Part shown: piece after piece, positions 23,994 to 32,158 of the stretch
Layout of the letters: each line of letters opens with the position of its first letter
Numbering within the stretch: the first letter of the stretch is position 1
Source: JAFAGX01 sp035623255
GTDB taxonomy: Bacteria; Acidobacteriota; Terriglobia; Terriglobales; Acidobacteriaceae
Length of the DNA: 46,548 nucleotides
Direction of reading: 5' to 3'
NCBI GenBank assembly: GCA_035623255.1
Contig: DASPTU010000022.1
Span: 1 to 46,548 of the forward strand
The notes under the pieces: generated by a model
Told to the model about the DNA's origin: nothing
Databases searched by the model: none
What the model saw: only the letters and a program-made list of their open reading frames with translations
Translations under genes and position numbers: made by a program

Positions 23994-24656
23994 TTATGAA
24001 ACTCCTTGCGCCGCGTGCTCGGCGGAGGGTATCAGTTGTCGTTCGACAGGCAGGTAGGCCAGCACGCTCGAGCCACCCTTCACGTGATCTCCGACGTTGA
24101 CCTGAACGTTGGCGGAGGGGTCCATGAGGACGTCGACGCGGGACCCGAACTTGATCATGCCTATGCGTTCACCGCGCTCGACGGGATTTCCCAATTGCTT
24201 GTTGAAAATAATTCTGCGCGCCAGCAAGCCAGCTATTTGCTTGAAGATCACGTTGTGACCTTCGCCTTCTACTTTGACAACATTTTGTTCATTCAGCTCA
24301 GCAGAGGCCGATGTCATAGCATTCAGAAACTTGCCCTTGCGGTAGCGGACATCGCTGATAGTTCCTGCAATCGGTGAGCGGTTTACGTGCACATCGAAGA
24401 CACTCAGGAAGATACTGATTCGAGTAAAAGTCGTCCCTCCATCGGCAACCTGGGAGACGACAGTGACTTTGCCATCCGCCGGAGAAACCAGCGCGCCGGG
24501 AGTGTCGGGGATCCGGCGCTCCGGGTCGCGAAAGAACCAGAGAAAAAAGGCCGCCAGCAGAACAGCAGGCCACGCCCAGGCAGGGCCAGCAAGCCATGCG
24601 ATCAGCCCAGCTACAACCAGCAAAGGAATAGCGTAGAAATAAGCGTCGCGAACCAT
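23994..24656 (-). CDS. psd: Phosphatidylserine decarboxylase proenzyme, short (PSD-A) form
   Basis: A 220-residue proenzyme that converts phosphatidylserine to phosphatidylethanolamine. Two N-terminal membrane helices lie at residues ~5-42, then PADGKVTVV and the SVFDVHVNRSPIAG block. The self-cleavage site is FGSRVD, where the Ser becomes the pyruvoyl group. The short PSD-A layout matches this. It heads the minus-strand operon psd-pssA-usg-like-lptE-holA-nat, just downstream of a terminator and a TATAAT box. Confidence 0.95.
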   Translation of the reverse strand: MVRDAYFYAIPLLVVAGLIAWLAGPAWAWPAVLLAAFFLWFFRDPERRIPDTPGALVSPADGKVTVVSQVADGGTTFTRISIFLSVFDVHVNRSPIAGTISDVRYRKGKFLNAMTSASAELNEQNVVKVEGEGHNVIFKQIAGLLARRIIFNKQLGNPVERGERIGMIKFGSRVDVLMDPSANVQVNVGDHVKGGSSVLAYLPVERQLIPSAEHAAQGVS

Positions 24657-24672
24657 CGGGGGAGCTCTTTCA

Positions 24673-24678
24673 ATTATA
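24673..24678 (-). promoter_or_regulatory. Candidate -10 box of the psd operon
   Basis: The minus strand reads TATAAT 16 bases upstream of the psd ATG, just after the terminator that closes the preceding gene. No good -35 is visible. Confidence 0.4.
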
Positions 24679-24720
24679 GTTCACGCGTCCACCAAAGCAG
24701 GCCCTGGGCTTAACTCGAAT

Positions 24721-24744
24721 AAAAAAGGGCGCTTTTGCGCGCCC
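24721..24744 (-). terminator. Rho-independent terminator of the DUF465 gene
   Basis: On the minus strand a perfect GGGCGC / GCGCCC stem with a 6-base loop is followed by six T residues. It lies about 57 bases past the stop of the gene at 24802-25026 and separates it from the psd operon. Confidence 0.85.
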
Positions 24745-24801
24745 TGCTTTTGTACATAATTCCCCGTTGCGGTACCTTAGCCGCCTTCAACGGCGATGAA
24801 A

Positions 24802-25026
24802 TTAAGCGACCTGGTTTGCCTGCTGGAACTGCCGCTCGATGTGCTGCATCTGATCTTTCAGGCGGAGTTTCAGCTTTTTCAGCCTCACTTCTTCCAATTT
24901 TTCATCGTCGGTGAGAAAGCGTTTCTGGGTGAGTGAATCAAGGCGTTTTTCGTACTGCGTGTGTTCCATCGCCAATCTCCGGAACTCTTCGTGATTGGCG
25001 ACGAGCTGGTCTTTGGCAGTTAGCAT
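24802..25026 (-). CDS. DUF465 (YdcH-like) small helical protein
   Basis: A 74-residue, highly charged protein with the DUF465 pattern: HEEFRRLAMEHTQYEKRLDSL, then EKLEEVRLKKLKLRLKDQM. It should fold as a helical hairpin. AGGAGG precedes the ATG at 25026. Function of the family is unknown. Monocistronic, judging by the terminator on one side and the opposite spacing to rimI (145 bases) on the other. Confidence 0.85.
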   Translation of the reverse strand: MLTAKDQLVANHEEFRRLAMEHTQYEKRLDSLTQKRFLTDDEKLEEVRLKKLKLRLKDQMQHIERQFQQANQVA

Positions 25027-25171
25027 CAACCAGACCTCCTAACCGGGTTGTAGACAGCTAGAAGTTACCACAGGACCCGAACCGCTTCAACGCGATTTTC
25101 CGATTACAAGTTACCGTTAATGTCCTTCATTTCCAGTGGCCTGCAGGAGAATGCACAGGGGGCAGTGCAAA

Positions 25172-25624
25172 TCAGGAGATGGTGAACTGGTAGGAGATTG
25201 CGGCTTCCTCCGGGTCGCGATAATAACGCGGACGGTACCCGGCTCGGACAAAGCCGCATTTCTCATAAAGGCCGCGGGCGGCGAAATTGGACTCGCGAAC
25301 CTCGAGAAAGACTTTTCGCAGAGCCTGGCCAGGGGTGGATTCCAGTAACTTTTCCACTAGTCGGGTCGCCATTCCCTGGCGTCGAGTTGCTTCGGCGATC
25401 GCAATGTTCTCGATCTCCAATTCATCTTTGATGGCGTGCGCCACCAGGAAACCCAGGAGGGCGCCTTCGCTTTCGATGACCAGCACGGTTCGAGTCGATT
25501 CTTCGGCCAACGCGGCCTGGTAGAGTTTGAGCGACCAGTGCGAGGCGGTGGGTGTCTGTCTCTCCAGACTCATGAGAGTGGGGATATCTGCTGCAGTACC
25601 GGGACGGATGCGGAAGTGCGCCAT
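25172..25624 (-). CDS. rimI: Ribosomal-protein-alanine N-acetyltransferase
   Basis: A 150-residue GNAT enzyme. Acetyl-CoA-binding motif A reads ATRRQGMATRLVEKLL (R/Q-x-x-G-x-A), and motif B holds FLEVRESNFAARGLYEKCGF with the catalytic-type Tyr. EIENIAIAEATRRQGMA is typical of RimI, which acetylates the N terminus of ribosomal protein S18. It lies 73 bases downstream of tsaB on the same strand, the usual tsaB-rimI pairing. Confidence 0.9.
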   Translation of the reverse strand: MAHFRIRPGTAADIPTLMSLERQTPTASHWSLKLYQAALAEESTRTVLVIESEGALLGFLVAHAIKDELEIENIAIAEATRRQGMATRLVEKLLESTPGQALRKVFLEVRESNFAARGLYEKCGFVRAGYRPRYYRDPEEAAISYQFTIS

Positions 25625-25697
25625 GAGGGTCCAAGTGGATTGTAGCCATCAGCCGAAAGAGATGCCCCGGAACTCGAACGGACAGTTCGGGGTTGGA

Positions 25698-26372
25698 TCA
25701 CTGGCGGCTTTTTGAAAAAATTTCGGCGTCGGACCGGCGGATGTAATTGGCTTCCAGTTCTTCCGGCGATATGGTCTGGCCAGCACGAATTTTGCGCCAG
25801 CCAATGCGGGCGATCGCGTCGCTGCACGGACGCTCTATCTGCTTGGCCTTCAATCCACGATGTCTCGCGGCTTCGGCGATCTGCGCATCGGGAGTGACGA
25901 TGAGAGCATCATTTCCGGAATTGATGCATTCCTCCTGAGTCATGAGCTTTTCCATGCCCAGATGGCTCCGCCCACCTTGCATGGCGAACTCGGCGACGTA
26001 GACTTCCTTGCGACCGGCGTCGAGTACTGCCAAACCTCGGCCACTCGAATTTGCCGATTCTGCGACTGCCTCCAGCAGTGAAGCCGCGGCAATTGGTTTG
26101 TTGAGGACTTCGGCTAGTGCTTTGATTGCTGCCAGTCCCACTCGCAAACCTGTGAACGAACCTGGACCCGAGGCTGCGGCAAAACCGCCGATGTCGCGCT
26201 TCGTGACCCGGTGTTTTTTGAGCAAAGCAGCGATCTGCGGGACCAATTGTGCCGAGAAGGTGCCACCGATGAGTGGGAGCACTTCGAGTATCCGGCATTC
26301 GTCCTCGGGACCGCACTGTGCCAGCGCGATGCTGCCGAACTTCCCAGAGGTGTCAATGGCCAGCAGAAGCAT
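25698..26372 (-). CDS. tsaB: tRNA threonylcarbamoyladenosine biosynthesis protein TsaB
   Basis: A 224-residue ASKHA-fold protein: LLLAIDTSGKFGSIAL at the N terminus, then AAASGPGSFTGLRVGLAAIKALA, the diagnostic TsaB block. It scaffolds TsaD in making t6A37 on tRNAs that read ANN codons. The family's C-terminal half is divergent here, as usual. Confidence 0.95.
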   Translation of the reverse strand: MLLLAIDTSGKFGSIALAQCGPEDECRILEVLPLIGGTFSAQLVPQIAALLKKHRVTKRDIGGFAAASGPGSFTGLRVGLAAIKALAEVLNKPIAAASLLEAVAESANSSGRGLAVLDAGRKEVYVAEFAMQGGRSHLGMEKLMTQEECINSGNDALIVTPDAQIAEAARHRGLKAKQIERPCSDAIARIGWRKIRAGQTISPEELEANYIRRSDAEIFSKSRQ

Positions 26373-26435
26373 TTTTGTCGAAGGGCCAAACGTGGCTAAA
26401 GCTCCCGAATCTCATGTTCAGTTTGCTGGCGGGTC

Positions 26436-26843
26436 TCATTTCTTGTTCTCGTTTGACTCGACCAGTTCCAGAAGAACGCCGCCAGCACTTGAAGGATGCA
26501 CAAAGACGTAACGATGTCCGCCAGCGCCGATTTTGATTTCGTCGGAAACCAGCCGGACGCCGTCTTTCTTCAGACGGGCTACGGCGGCCGACAAATCGGG
26601 GACGCGGAGCGAAACGTGGTGCAAACCTTCGCCGCGCTTGGCGATGAATTTCGCGATTGCCGATTGCTCGGAGGTCGGTTCGAGCAATTCCAGCCGGCTC
26701 TCGCCGACGGGGACCATGACCAGCCGCACCTGCTCGGCTTCGACGACTTGTTCCGGAGAAACACTCAAGCCAAGTTTCTCGTAGATTCCTTTGGCCGCCG
26801 CCACGGACCTCACAGCAATGCCGAGATGATCAATCCTGAACAT
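26436..26843 (-). CDS. mce: Methylmalonyl-CoA epimerase
   Basis: A 135-residue VOC-fold enzyme with the family start FRIDHLGIAVRSVAAA. Metal-binding residues are visible as His of DHLGIAV, His of EGLHHVSLRV, Glu of LLELVES, and the Glu in RLELLEP. It interconverts (R)- and (S)-methylmalonyl-CoA in propionyl-CoA metabolism. The meaB gene lies 51 bases upstream on the same strand, the usual partnership around methylmalonyl-CoA mutase, whose gene is not in this window. Confidence 0.93.
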   Translation of the reverse strand: MFRIDHLGIAVRSVAAAKGIYEKLGLSVSPEQVVEAEQVRLVMVPVGESRLELLEPTSEQSAIAKFIAKRGEGLHHVSLRVPDLSAAVARLKKDGVRLVSDEIKIGAGGHRYVFVHPSSAGGVLLELVESNENKK

Positions 26844-26894
26844 TTTTTCCGTGTGGCGCGGGCCCCTCGCCCGCGAACTCTGTAAAAGCCTGGC

Positions 26895-27932
26895 TCACCC
26901 CTGGCCCAGCTTCCCCACAATCTCTTCCACCAGCGTATAGGGGTCGCGCTTGCGCTCAGCGACTTCGGCCGCGTAGCGTGCCACGCTGCCGTCTGCCAAT
27001 TGCTGGCGAGCCTTATCGAGTAGCGCGTCACGCAACATCTCCACCAGCCGCTGCTCCCAGTTATGCGTTTTGTGCTGCGCAGCCAGATTCTCCCTCAGCA
27101 GATGGGCCTCGTATTCCGCAATTGCCGCGGCCAACTCCTCAGTGCCCTTGCCTTCGCTTGCCACCGTTTTGACGATTGGCGGAGTCCAGGTGTCGCTACG
27201 TAAGGCGAGGGACTGCAATGCGCGAATCTCGCGCTCCACTCGCTCGGCGCCTTCACGATCGCTTTTGTTGATCACGAAAATATCGGCGATCTCCATGATA
27301 CCGGCCTTTATGCTTTGCACATCGTCTCCCATGCCGGGAACGAGGATCACGATTGTGATGTCCGCCAGACGGACTACGTCGATCTCGTCCTGGCCGACGC
27401 CGACAGTTTCGATCATGATCAAATCGCGGCCGGAGGCATCGAGCACCGCGGCGACATCCGCAGTGGCGCGTGCCAGGCCGCCGAGCGAGCCACGAGTCGC
27501 CATGCTGCGGATGTAGATTCCGGGATCCGAAAAATGGTCCTGCATGCGAATGCGGTCACCGAGAATTGCCCCTCCCGAGTAAGGACTGGTTGGATCGACG
27601 GCGATGATGCCAATCGAACGATTTTCTTTGCGATAGTGCTTGGCAAGCTGATCGACCAATGTGCTCTTGCCTGCACCGGGCGCTCCAGTGAGTCCGAGAA
27701 TGCGGGCTTTGCCAGTTTGCGGGAAAAGTGCCTTCAACAGATCGGTCCATCCCGGCTTTCGATTTTCGACCGTGCTGATGGCGCGGGCGAGGGCCCGAGC
27801 ATCGCCATCGCGCAGGTGCTTGATAAGAGGTTGGAAGTCGTGGGTCAAAGATGCAGTGTAAAGCAAAAACGTATGGAGGGGAGAGTACGGTTCCCTTCGC
27901 CCCTGTTCGTTTAATATCACGTTTGGAGTCAC
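26895..27932 (-). CDS. meaB: MeaB/ArgK-type G-protein chaperone of methylmalonyl-CoA mutase
   Basis: A 345-residue GTPase with Walker A GAPGAGKS (83-90), the DPTSPYSGGAILGDRIRM block, ETVGVGQ (switch II region) and NKSD base-specificity motif. MeaB gates B12 loading and protects the mutase. The first ~28 residues, from a GTG at 27932, are unconserved; a TTG giving THDFQPLI (near residue 29) may be the true start. It is followed by mce 51 bases later. Confidence 0.92.
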   Translation of the reverse strand: MTPNVILNEQGRREPYSPLHTFLLYTASLTHDFQPLIKHLRDGDARALARAISTVENRKPGWTDLLKALFPQTGKARILGLTGAPGAGKSTLVDQLAKHYRKENRSIGIIAVDPTSPYSGGAILGDRIRMQDHFSDPGIYIRSMATRGSLGGLARATADVAAVLDASGRDLIMIETVGVGQDEIDVVRLADITIVILVPGMGDDVQSIKAGIMEIADIFVINKSDREGAERVEREIRALQSLALRSDTWTPPIVKTVASEGKGTEELAAAIAEYEAHLLRENLAAQHKTHNWEQRLVEMLRDALLDKARQQLADGSVARYAAEVAERKRDPYTLVEEIVGKLGQG

Positions 27933-27965
27933 CCGAGGGCAGGATTCGAGGAAGCTTGGAGGAAG

Positions 27966-28343
27966 GTGGCGCGTGCGAAAAGTGGTGAATGGGCTTCGCC
28001 AGAATTACAGCCCCTTCTTCGACAGGTGTACTGCGCTATCGTGCCGATGCCAGTGGACCTAGCCAGTTTGAAGAATAGTCTTGTGGCACTGCTTGAATAT
28101 CTAAGCGGGCCAGGCCGAACGAATGCGAACTGTTGGGCCGTTGATATGTTCTTCGATCTGGCTGAAGGATGGGAGCGCAATTGGACGCAACAAAACCTTC
28201 CCGACGAATTCCACGATGTGCTGGCGCTCATGGGCGAAGCTTTGCACGACACGGTGCCGGCACCTAAGGTTGCGCAGAACTTTGACTGCCTTCCTGAGCA
28301 GCTCCTTGAACGGGTACGAGGGCCGAAGACCGAAGAAAAGTGA
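27966..28343 (+). CDS. Small hypothetical protein in an accessory region
   Basis: A soluble protein of 125 residues (GTG at 27966) or 98 residues (ATG at 28047), with Trp/Asp/Glu-rich helices (AVDMFFDLAEGWERNW, LPDEFHDVLALMGEALHD). Family not recognised; the composition resembles small immunity or antitoxin-like proteins (weak inference). It sits beside an acyl-CoA dehydrogenase remnant and a toxin-antitoxin pair, on the opposite strand to both. Confidence 0.5.
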   Translation: MARAKSGEWASPELQPLLRQVYCAIVPMPVDLASLKNSLVALLEYLSGPGRTNANCWAVDMFFDLAEGWERNWTQQNLPDEFHDVLALMGEALHDTVPAPKVAQNFDCLPEQLLERVRGPKTEEK

Positions 28344-28379
28344 CTGGCCAGGGCACGCAGGAAGCGAACGGACCACATA

Positions 28380-28439
28380 GTCTTTCAGCAGTTGCCGGGC
28401 GATCACCATGCGCTGCACTTCGCTGGTGCCGTTGTGCAC
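28380..28439 (-). pseudogene. C-terminal remnant of an acyl-CoA dehydrogenase
   Basis: Twenty minus-strand codons read GTSEVQRMVIARQLLKD at their core, nearly the end of the intact acyl-CoA dehydrogenase at 29150-30292 (GTSEVQRLVIARQLLKD). Nothing upstream or downstream in frame continues the homology, and no stop follows at the proper place. It marks the lost end of a second, paralogous dehydrogenase gene, replaced by the toxin-antitoxin segment. Confidence 0.75.
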
Positions 28440-28455
28440 AGTCACAGCTGGGAGG

Positions 28456-28815
28456 TTAGCAACCCATTGCATATCTGATCTTTTCGACCAGTTCGCACAC
28501 TCGCTGGTTGCTCAAATTACAGAGCTTGTATCGCGGCTCATGTAACGCAGTCTTTCGAACGACCGCGATGTCTTCGGCCTTCAGCACGCTTTGCTCGAGC
28601 CCTGTTTCCCCGGACGACAAATAGAGATGAGTAGCCACATTCTTCACGACCGAAGTGCTCAAAGGAACAACTAATACAGTGTCGGCACGGGGATGAGAAT
28701 TTCTGTCGTCCGTAGAAATGATCACTACCGGCCGTGCGCCTTTATCGGGAGGGTCAGTTGGAAGATGAACGAACCAGATTTCCCCACGACGCGGTATTTT
28801 GCCGGCAAAGATAAT
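28456..28815 (-). CDS. MazF/PemK-type endoribonuclease toxin without a conventional start codon
   Basis: The reading frame encodes a full-length 119-residue MazF-like toxin only if translation begins at ATT 28815 (or a neighbouring ATC). Visible family blocks are RRGEIWFVHLP, GARPVVIISTDDR and TVLVVPLSTSVV, with the expected Arg and Thr. The first conventional start in frame, a GTG at 28725, would remove the RGEIW strand. A GGAGGAG site ends 8 bases before the ATT, within the antitoxin's last codons. The toxin cleaves mRNA; the antitoxin gene at 28819 ends 3 codons earlier in the same frame. Confidence 0.75.
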   Translation of the reverse strand: MIFAGKIPRRGEIWFVHLPTDPPDKGARPVVIISTDDRNSHPRADTVLVVPLSTSVVKNVATHLYLSSGETGLEQSVLKAEDIAVVRKTALHEPRYKLCNLSNQRVCELVEKIRYAMGC

Positions 28816-28818
28816 CGC

Positions 28819-29118
28819 CTACTCCTCCGCGAGCTGCGATTCAACAAATTCTCCCCAAGCGCGGTTCTCTTCGCGCTCGTCCTCGCTGATTGAATCGTAA
28901 TAGTTGCGAATGCTGGCCGAAACCCGGTTCCTTTCCGCTTCGGCCCGTTTCTCGCGTATAAGACTGTCTAGCGCTTCGGAGGCGGAGCGGTAGTCTTCGG
29001 CAAGAGCGTCTAAGTACGCTAATGCTTCAACAGACAGTGAGAAGGTCCTTTTCTCTTTACGGGTGCCTGGTTTGCCCCGCATACCGCGAGGATGACGATT
29101 GCTCTTACTGCTAGTCAT
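28819..29118 (-). CDS. MazE-like ribbon-helix-helix antitoxin
   Basis: A 99-residue protein. A basic N-terminal stretch (SNRHPRGMRGKPGTRKEKR) is followed by KRTFSLSVEALAYLDALAED, typical of a ribbon-helix-helix DNA-binding fold. The C-terminal half is acidic (YYDSISEDEREENRAWGEF), fit for binding a toxin. It directly precedes the MazF-like gene. A TATACT box at 29125-29130 lies 6 bases from the ATG, so the message may be leaderless. Autorepression of the pair is expected for the family. Confidence 0.8.
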   Translation of the reverse strand: MTSSKSNRHPRGMRGKPGTRKEKRTFSLSVEALAYLDALAEDYRSASEALDSLIREKRAEAERNRVSASIRNYYDSISEDEREENRAWGEFVESQLAEE

Positions 29119-29149
29119 ACATAAAGTATACCACCAAAAATCATGTCCC

Positions 29150-30292
29150 CTAATCTTTCAGCAGCTGACGGGCGATAACCAGGCGCTGCACTTCGCTAGT
29201 GCCTTCGCCGATGGTGCACAGCTTCACGTCCCGATAGAACTTCTCAGCCGGATAATCCTTGATGAAGCCGTATCCGCCGTGAATCTGAACGCCTTCATTG
29301 GCGCAGCGGACGGCAACTTCGCTGGCGTAAAGCTTGGCCATGGAGGATTCCTGAGTCGTTTTGAGGCCCGCATCCTTCATCGAGGCCGCGCGAAATGTGA
29401 GCAGCTTGGCCGCTTCGATTTCGGTCGCCATGTCGGCCAGCTTCCACTGAATGGCCTGAAATTCGCTGATCGCTTTGCCGAATTGCCGGCGCACTTTCGA
29501 GTATTTCAGCGCCGCCTCATAAGCCCCTTCAGCCATACCCAGGGACAGCGCCGCGATGGAAATGCGGCCGCCATCCAGCACCTGCATGGCGTCGATGAAT
29601 CCGTCGCCTTCTTTGCCCAGCAGATTTTCAGCTGGAATGGCACAGTCTTCGAAGATCAGCTCCGCAGTGTCGCTGGCCCGGAGCCCGAGCTTGTTTTCTT
29701 TTTTCCCCGGACGAAAACCTTTCGTCCCTTTTTCGACGATAAACGCCGAAAGACCGTGGGTGTGGGCGGCGCGATCGGTTACCGCGATCACGACCAGGAC
29801 GTCGGCATAATGGCCATTTGTGCAGAAGGTTTTGGTGCCATTGAGAATCCAATTGCCGCTTTTTCGGGCAGCGGTCATTCGTGCGCTGCCGGCGTCCGAT
29901 CCGGAAGACGGCTCGGTCAACCCCCAGGCGCCGATGAATTCCCCGGTGGCCAGCTTGCTGATGTACTTTTTCTTTTGCGCCTCGCTTCCCACGAGAAAAA
30001 TATGATTGCTGCAAAGCGAGGTGTGGGCAGCGACAATGATGCCGACCGAGCCATCCACGCGGGAAAGCTCTTCAACCGCGGTAACGTATTCGACATAACC
30101 CATTCCCGCGCCGCCGTATTCGGTGGGGAAAATTGCTCCCATCAGACCGAGCTTGCCGAGTTCTTTGATAGTGGCCAGGGGAAATTCACCCGATTCGTCC
30201 CAGTTCATCACGTGGGGGGCGATTTCGCGCCCGGCAAACTCGCGCACACTTTTTTTCAGGTGCAGCTGTTCTTCGCTCAGTTGGAAATCCAA
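29150..30292 (-). CDS. Acyl-CoA dehydrogenase (short-chain/butyryl type)
   Basis: A 380-residue, full-length flavoenzyme: N-terminal helical domain (FQLSEEQLHLKKSVREFA), GAWGLTEPSSGSDAGS (FAD/substrate signature 1), RRQFGKAISEFQAIQWKLAD (signature 2) and GGYGFIKDYPAEKFYRDVKL. The Glu of the YPAEKFYRD block is the catalytic base position of short-chain dehydrogenases. It introduces a trans 2,3-double bond in acyl-CoA and passes electrons to ETF. Acyl-chain specificity cannot be read from sequence. The 3-hydroxyacyl-CoA dehydrogenase at 38140 may serve the same pathway. Confidence 0.94.
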   Translation of the reverse strand: MDFQLSEEQLHLKKSVREFAGREIAPHVMNWDESGEFPLATIKELGKLGLMGAIFPTEYGGAGMGYVEYVTAVEELSRVDGSVGIIVAAHTSLCSNHIFLVGSEAQKKKYISKLATGEFIGAWGLTEPSSGSDAGSARMTAARKSGNWILNGTKTFCTNGHYADVLVVIAVTDRAAHTHGLSAFIVEKGTKGFRPGKKENKLGLRASDTAELIFEDCAIPAENLLGKEGDGFIDAMQVLDGGRISIAALSLGMAEGAYEAALKYSKVRRQFGKAISEFQAIQWKLADMATEIEAAKLLTFRAASMKDAGLKTTQESSMAKLYASEVAVRCANEGVQIHGGYGFIKDYPAEKFYRDVKLCTIGEGTSEVQRLVIARQLLKD

Positions 30293-30489
30293 GAATCCTC
30301 CGATACAGGTAAGTGCAGCTCGAACGAACTGGTTTCGATGCGGAACCTTCGATTAGAACATAGGGAAGTAGAGCGCGGAAGTGACGAACGGAACGGGCGG
30401 CGAATTGACTCGCGTGTCAATGGGTATTGCCGCAGTGGGTGATGACCTCAGCGTCGCAGTTGCGTTTCGTGCCGACCTCCAAAGCTTGA

Positions 30490-30786
30490 TTACTGTGAGG
30501 CTGAGTTCCCCAGGGAAGGCTGTTTTTTGGCGCCAAAGAGCTTTCGTGTCAACCAGACCGGAGCGACGAAGACGTGGACAGGATTGGTGAGAAATGCCGG
30601 CTTGTTGCCTTCGATCAGATGTCCGAGCCAGGCCAGCGCAAACGCAGTCGGAATCAGCAGAAGGCCGATGATCCAGTGGAACCAGACGACCACGAGCGAG
30701 GAAAACCCGACCGGGATGGCAATCATGTGCAGCGCGCGATTTACCGGATGGTTGTGCGCGCCGTCGTAGTGAGAGTAAAGACCCAT
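30490..30786 (-). CDS. Mpo1-like / DUF962 membrane protein
   Basis: A 98-residue protein with the DUF962 pattern: an N-terminal YSHYDGAHNHPVNRALHMI segment with the conserved His and Asn residues, then two hydrophobic helices (VGFSSLVVVWFHWII, LLIPTAFALAWLGHLI) and GNKPAFLTNP with PVWL near the end. The yeast homologue Mpo1 is a dioxygenase of 2-hydroxy fatty acids, so a fatty-acid role is possible. Confidence 0.85.
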   Translation of the reverse strand: MGLYSHYDGAHNHPVNRALHMIAIPVGFSSLVVVWFHWIIGLLLIPTAFALAWLGHLIEGNKPAFLTNPVHVFVAPVWLTRKLFGAKKQPSLGNSASQ

Positions 30787-30814
30787 AACGCACCTCGTCG
30801 ACGAAACCGCTCGA

Positions 30815-30820
30815 TTATAG
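30815..30820 (-). promoter_or_regulatory. Candidate -10 box for the DUF962 gene
   Basis: On the minus strand TATAAT lies 28 bases upstream of the ATG at 30786. The best -35 (TTCGCG, 17-base spacer) is poor. Confidence 0.35.
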
Positions 30821-30896
30821 CCACAATTTGTGGTGTCGCGAACACTTTAGGTCAGGGGCAGTGCCTTAAATACCGAGTGTTTAAGACAGTACCAGG

Positions 30897-32102
30897 TCAG
30901 GCTACGGGAACTGATATGAATCGCGCGAAAACCTCGTTTGAGAGCAGCCTGCCGCGTGCGCTAAGGCGGATGATGTTTCCGTGTCGCTCCATCAGTTCGG
31001 CTTCGACCATTTCCGTTATCACGCCCCGAAACCCGGCAATGGCGTCCTGGCCAAATTCGCCCGTAACTTTCTGAAGATCCAAACCGTTCGTTAAGCGGAG
31101 CCCTAAGAAAAAAGTCTCCTCGATTGCAGCCTGTTGATTCACTACGGCCCGATTACCGCACTTTCCGGCCAGGTAGGCTTCGAGCGAGTCCGGGTTCGAG
31201 AAACGGACGGCATGTACACGGTCCGAAGATCCGCACGCCTCCGCACATCTCCTCACTTCAAGCATCGAGTGAGCATCCAAGCCGAAGCCGAGATACGGTT
31301 GGCGGGTCCAATATTTCAAATTGTGCATTGACTCGTAGCCGGGGCGGGCAAAATTCGATATCTCGTATTGGTTTACTCCGGCCTTTTCCAGCTGTTCGCA
31401 GGCGCTGAGGTACAAGTCAGCTGTGAGATCCTCGTCAGGGACGAAATGCGCGTGGTATCTCGTGCCGCCGGCTATAAGCTCACGGCCCAGACGGGAATCC
31501 TCATCGACCTCGAGCATATAAACGCTGACGTGTGGCACTTCGGTAGCGATTACCTGATCCAGGGAAAAGTCCCAGCTCTGGCGGGTCTGACCCGGCAATC
31601 CGGCGATCAGATCGACATTGATCTCGGACATCCCAGCTGCGCGCAGCCGTGAAATCTCTTCAAGAACTGTCTCGTGCTTGTGCAAGCGCCCAACCCAGGC
31701 GGCCTCCTGATCCACGAACGACTGCACTCCAAGGCTTACTCGATTGACGCGAAAATCTCGCAGAGCATCGACCAGCGCGGGGGTGAGCGTGCCGGGTGCG
31801 CACTCGATCGTAATTTCCGCGCCGGGAGCGACCTCGAAGATTTGCGAAATGGTGACAAAAAGCTGGCGAAGCTGAGATATATCCAGGACCGTGGGTGTAC
31901 CGCCGCCTATATAAACAGTATCGATGGCGCGATCGAACGTGCCGCCCATCTCCTCAGCCGTGGAGTGAGCTTGTTCCAGTTCATGGCAAAGGCGATCGAC
32001 GTAGGGCTGGGAAAGCGCTTTGGAAAACACATCAGAGGCAAAATTGCAGTATGTGCATTTGTTGCGGCAAAACGGGACGGACATGTAGAGGCCTTGCGGC
32101 AT
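30897..32102 (-). CDS. hemW: HemW-type radical SAM protein (haem chaperone / coproporphyrinogen oxidase family)
   Basis: A 401-residue radical SAM protein. The cluster motif is CRNKCTYCNF (Cys12, 16, 19), with no fourth Cys as HemN has. GGGTPTVL, VNRVSLGVQSF and HNLKYWTRQPYLGFG (the HemW-specific HNLxYW) mark it. HemW proteins bind haem and are thought to act as haem chaperones rather than coproporphyrinogen oxidases. I start at ATG 32102; an ATG at 32144 (14 residues longer) is an alternative. It lies just downstream of the ypdA-like gene on the same strand. Confidence 0.92.
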   Translation of the reverse strand: MPQGLYMSVPFCRNKCTYCNFASDVFSKALSQPYVDRLCHELEQAHSTAEEMGGTFDRAIDTVYIGGGTPTVLDISQLRQLFVTISQIFEVAPGAEITIECAPGTLTPALVDALRDFRVNRVSLGVQSFVDQEAAWVGRLHKHETVLEEISRLRAAGMSEINVDLIAGLPGQTRQSWDFSLDQVIATEVPHVSVYMLEVDEDSRLGRELIAGGTRYHAHFVPDEDLTADLYLSACEQLEKAGVNQYEISNFARPGYESMHNLKYWTRQPYLGFGLDAHSMLEVRRCAEACGSSDRVHAVRFSNPDSLEAYLAGKCGNRAVVNQQAAIEETFFLGLRLTNGLDLQKVTGEFGQDAIAGFRGVITEMVEAELMERHGNIIRLSARGRLLSNEVFARFISVPVA

Positions 32103-32158
32103 CGAGTTACGATTATGCCACTTGTGGGATCCTTGATGTCGCATCGCGGGACGGGCGG

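Noticed and set aside
29099..30442. Long plus-strand open frame of 447 codons
   Set aside because: It lies antisense over the acyl-CoA dehydrogenase, which has complete family motifs. The plus-strand protein has no recognisable pattern.
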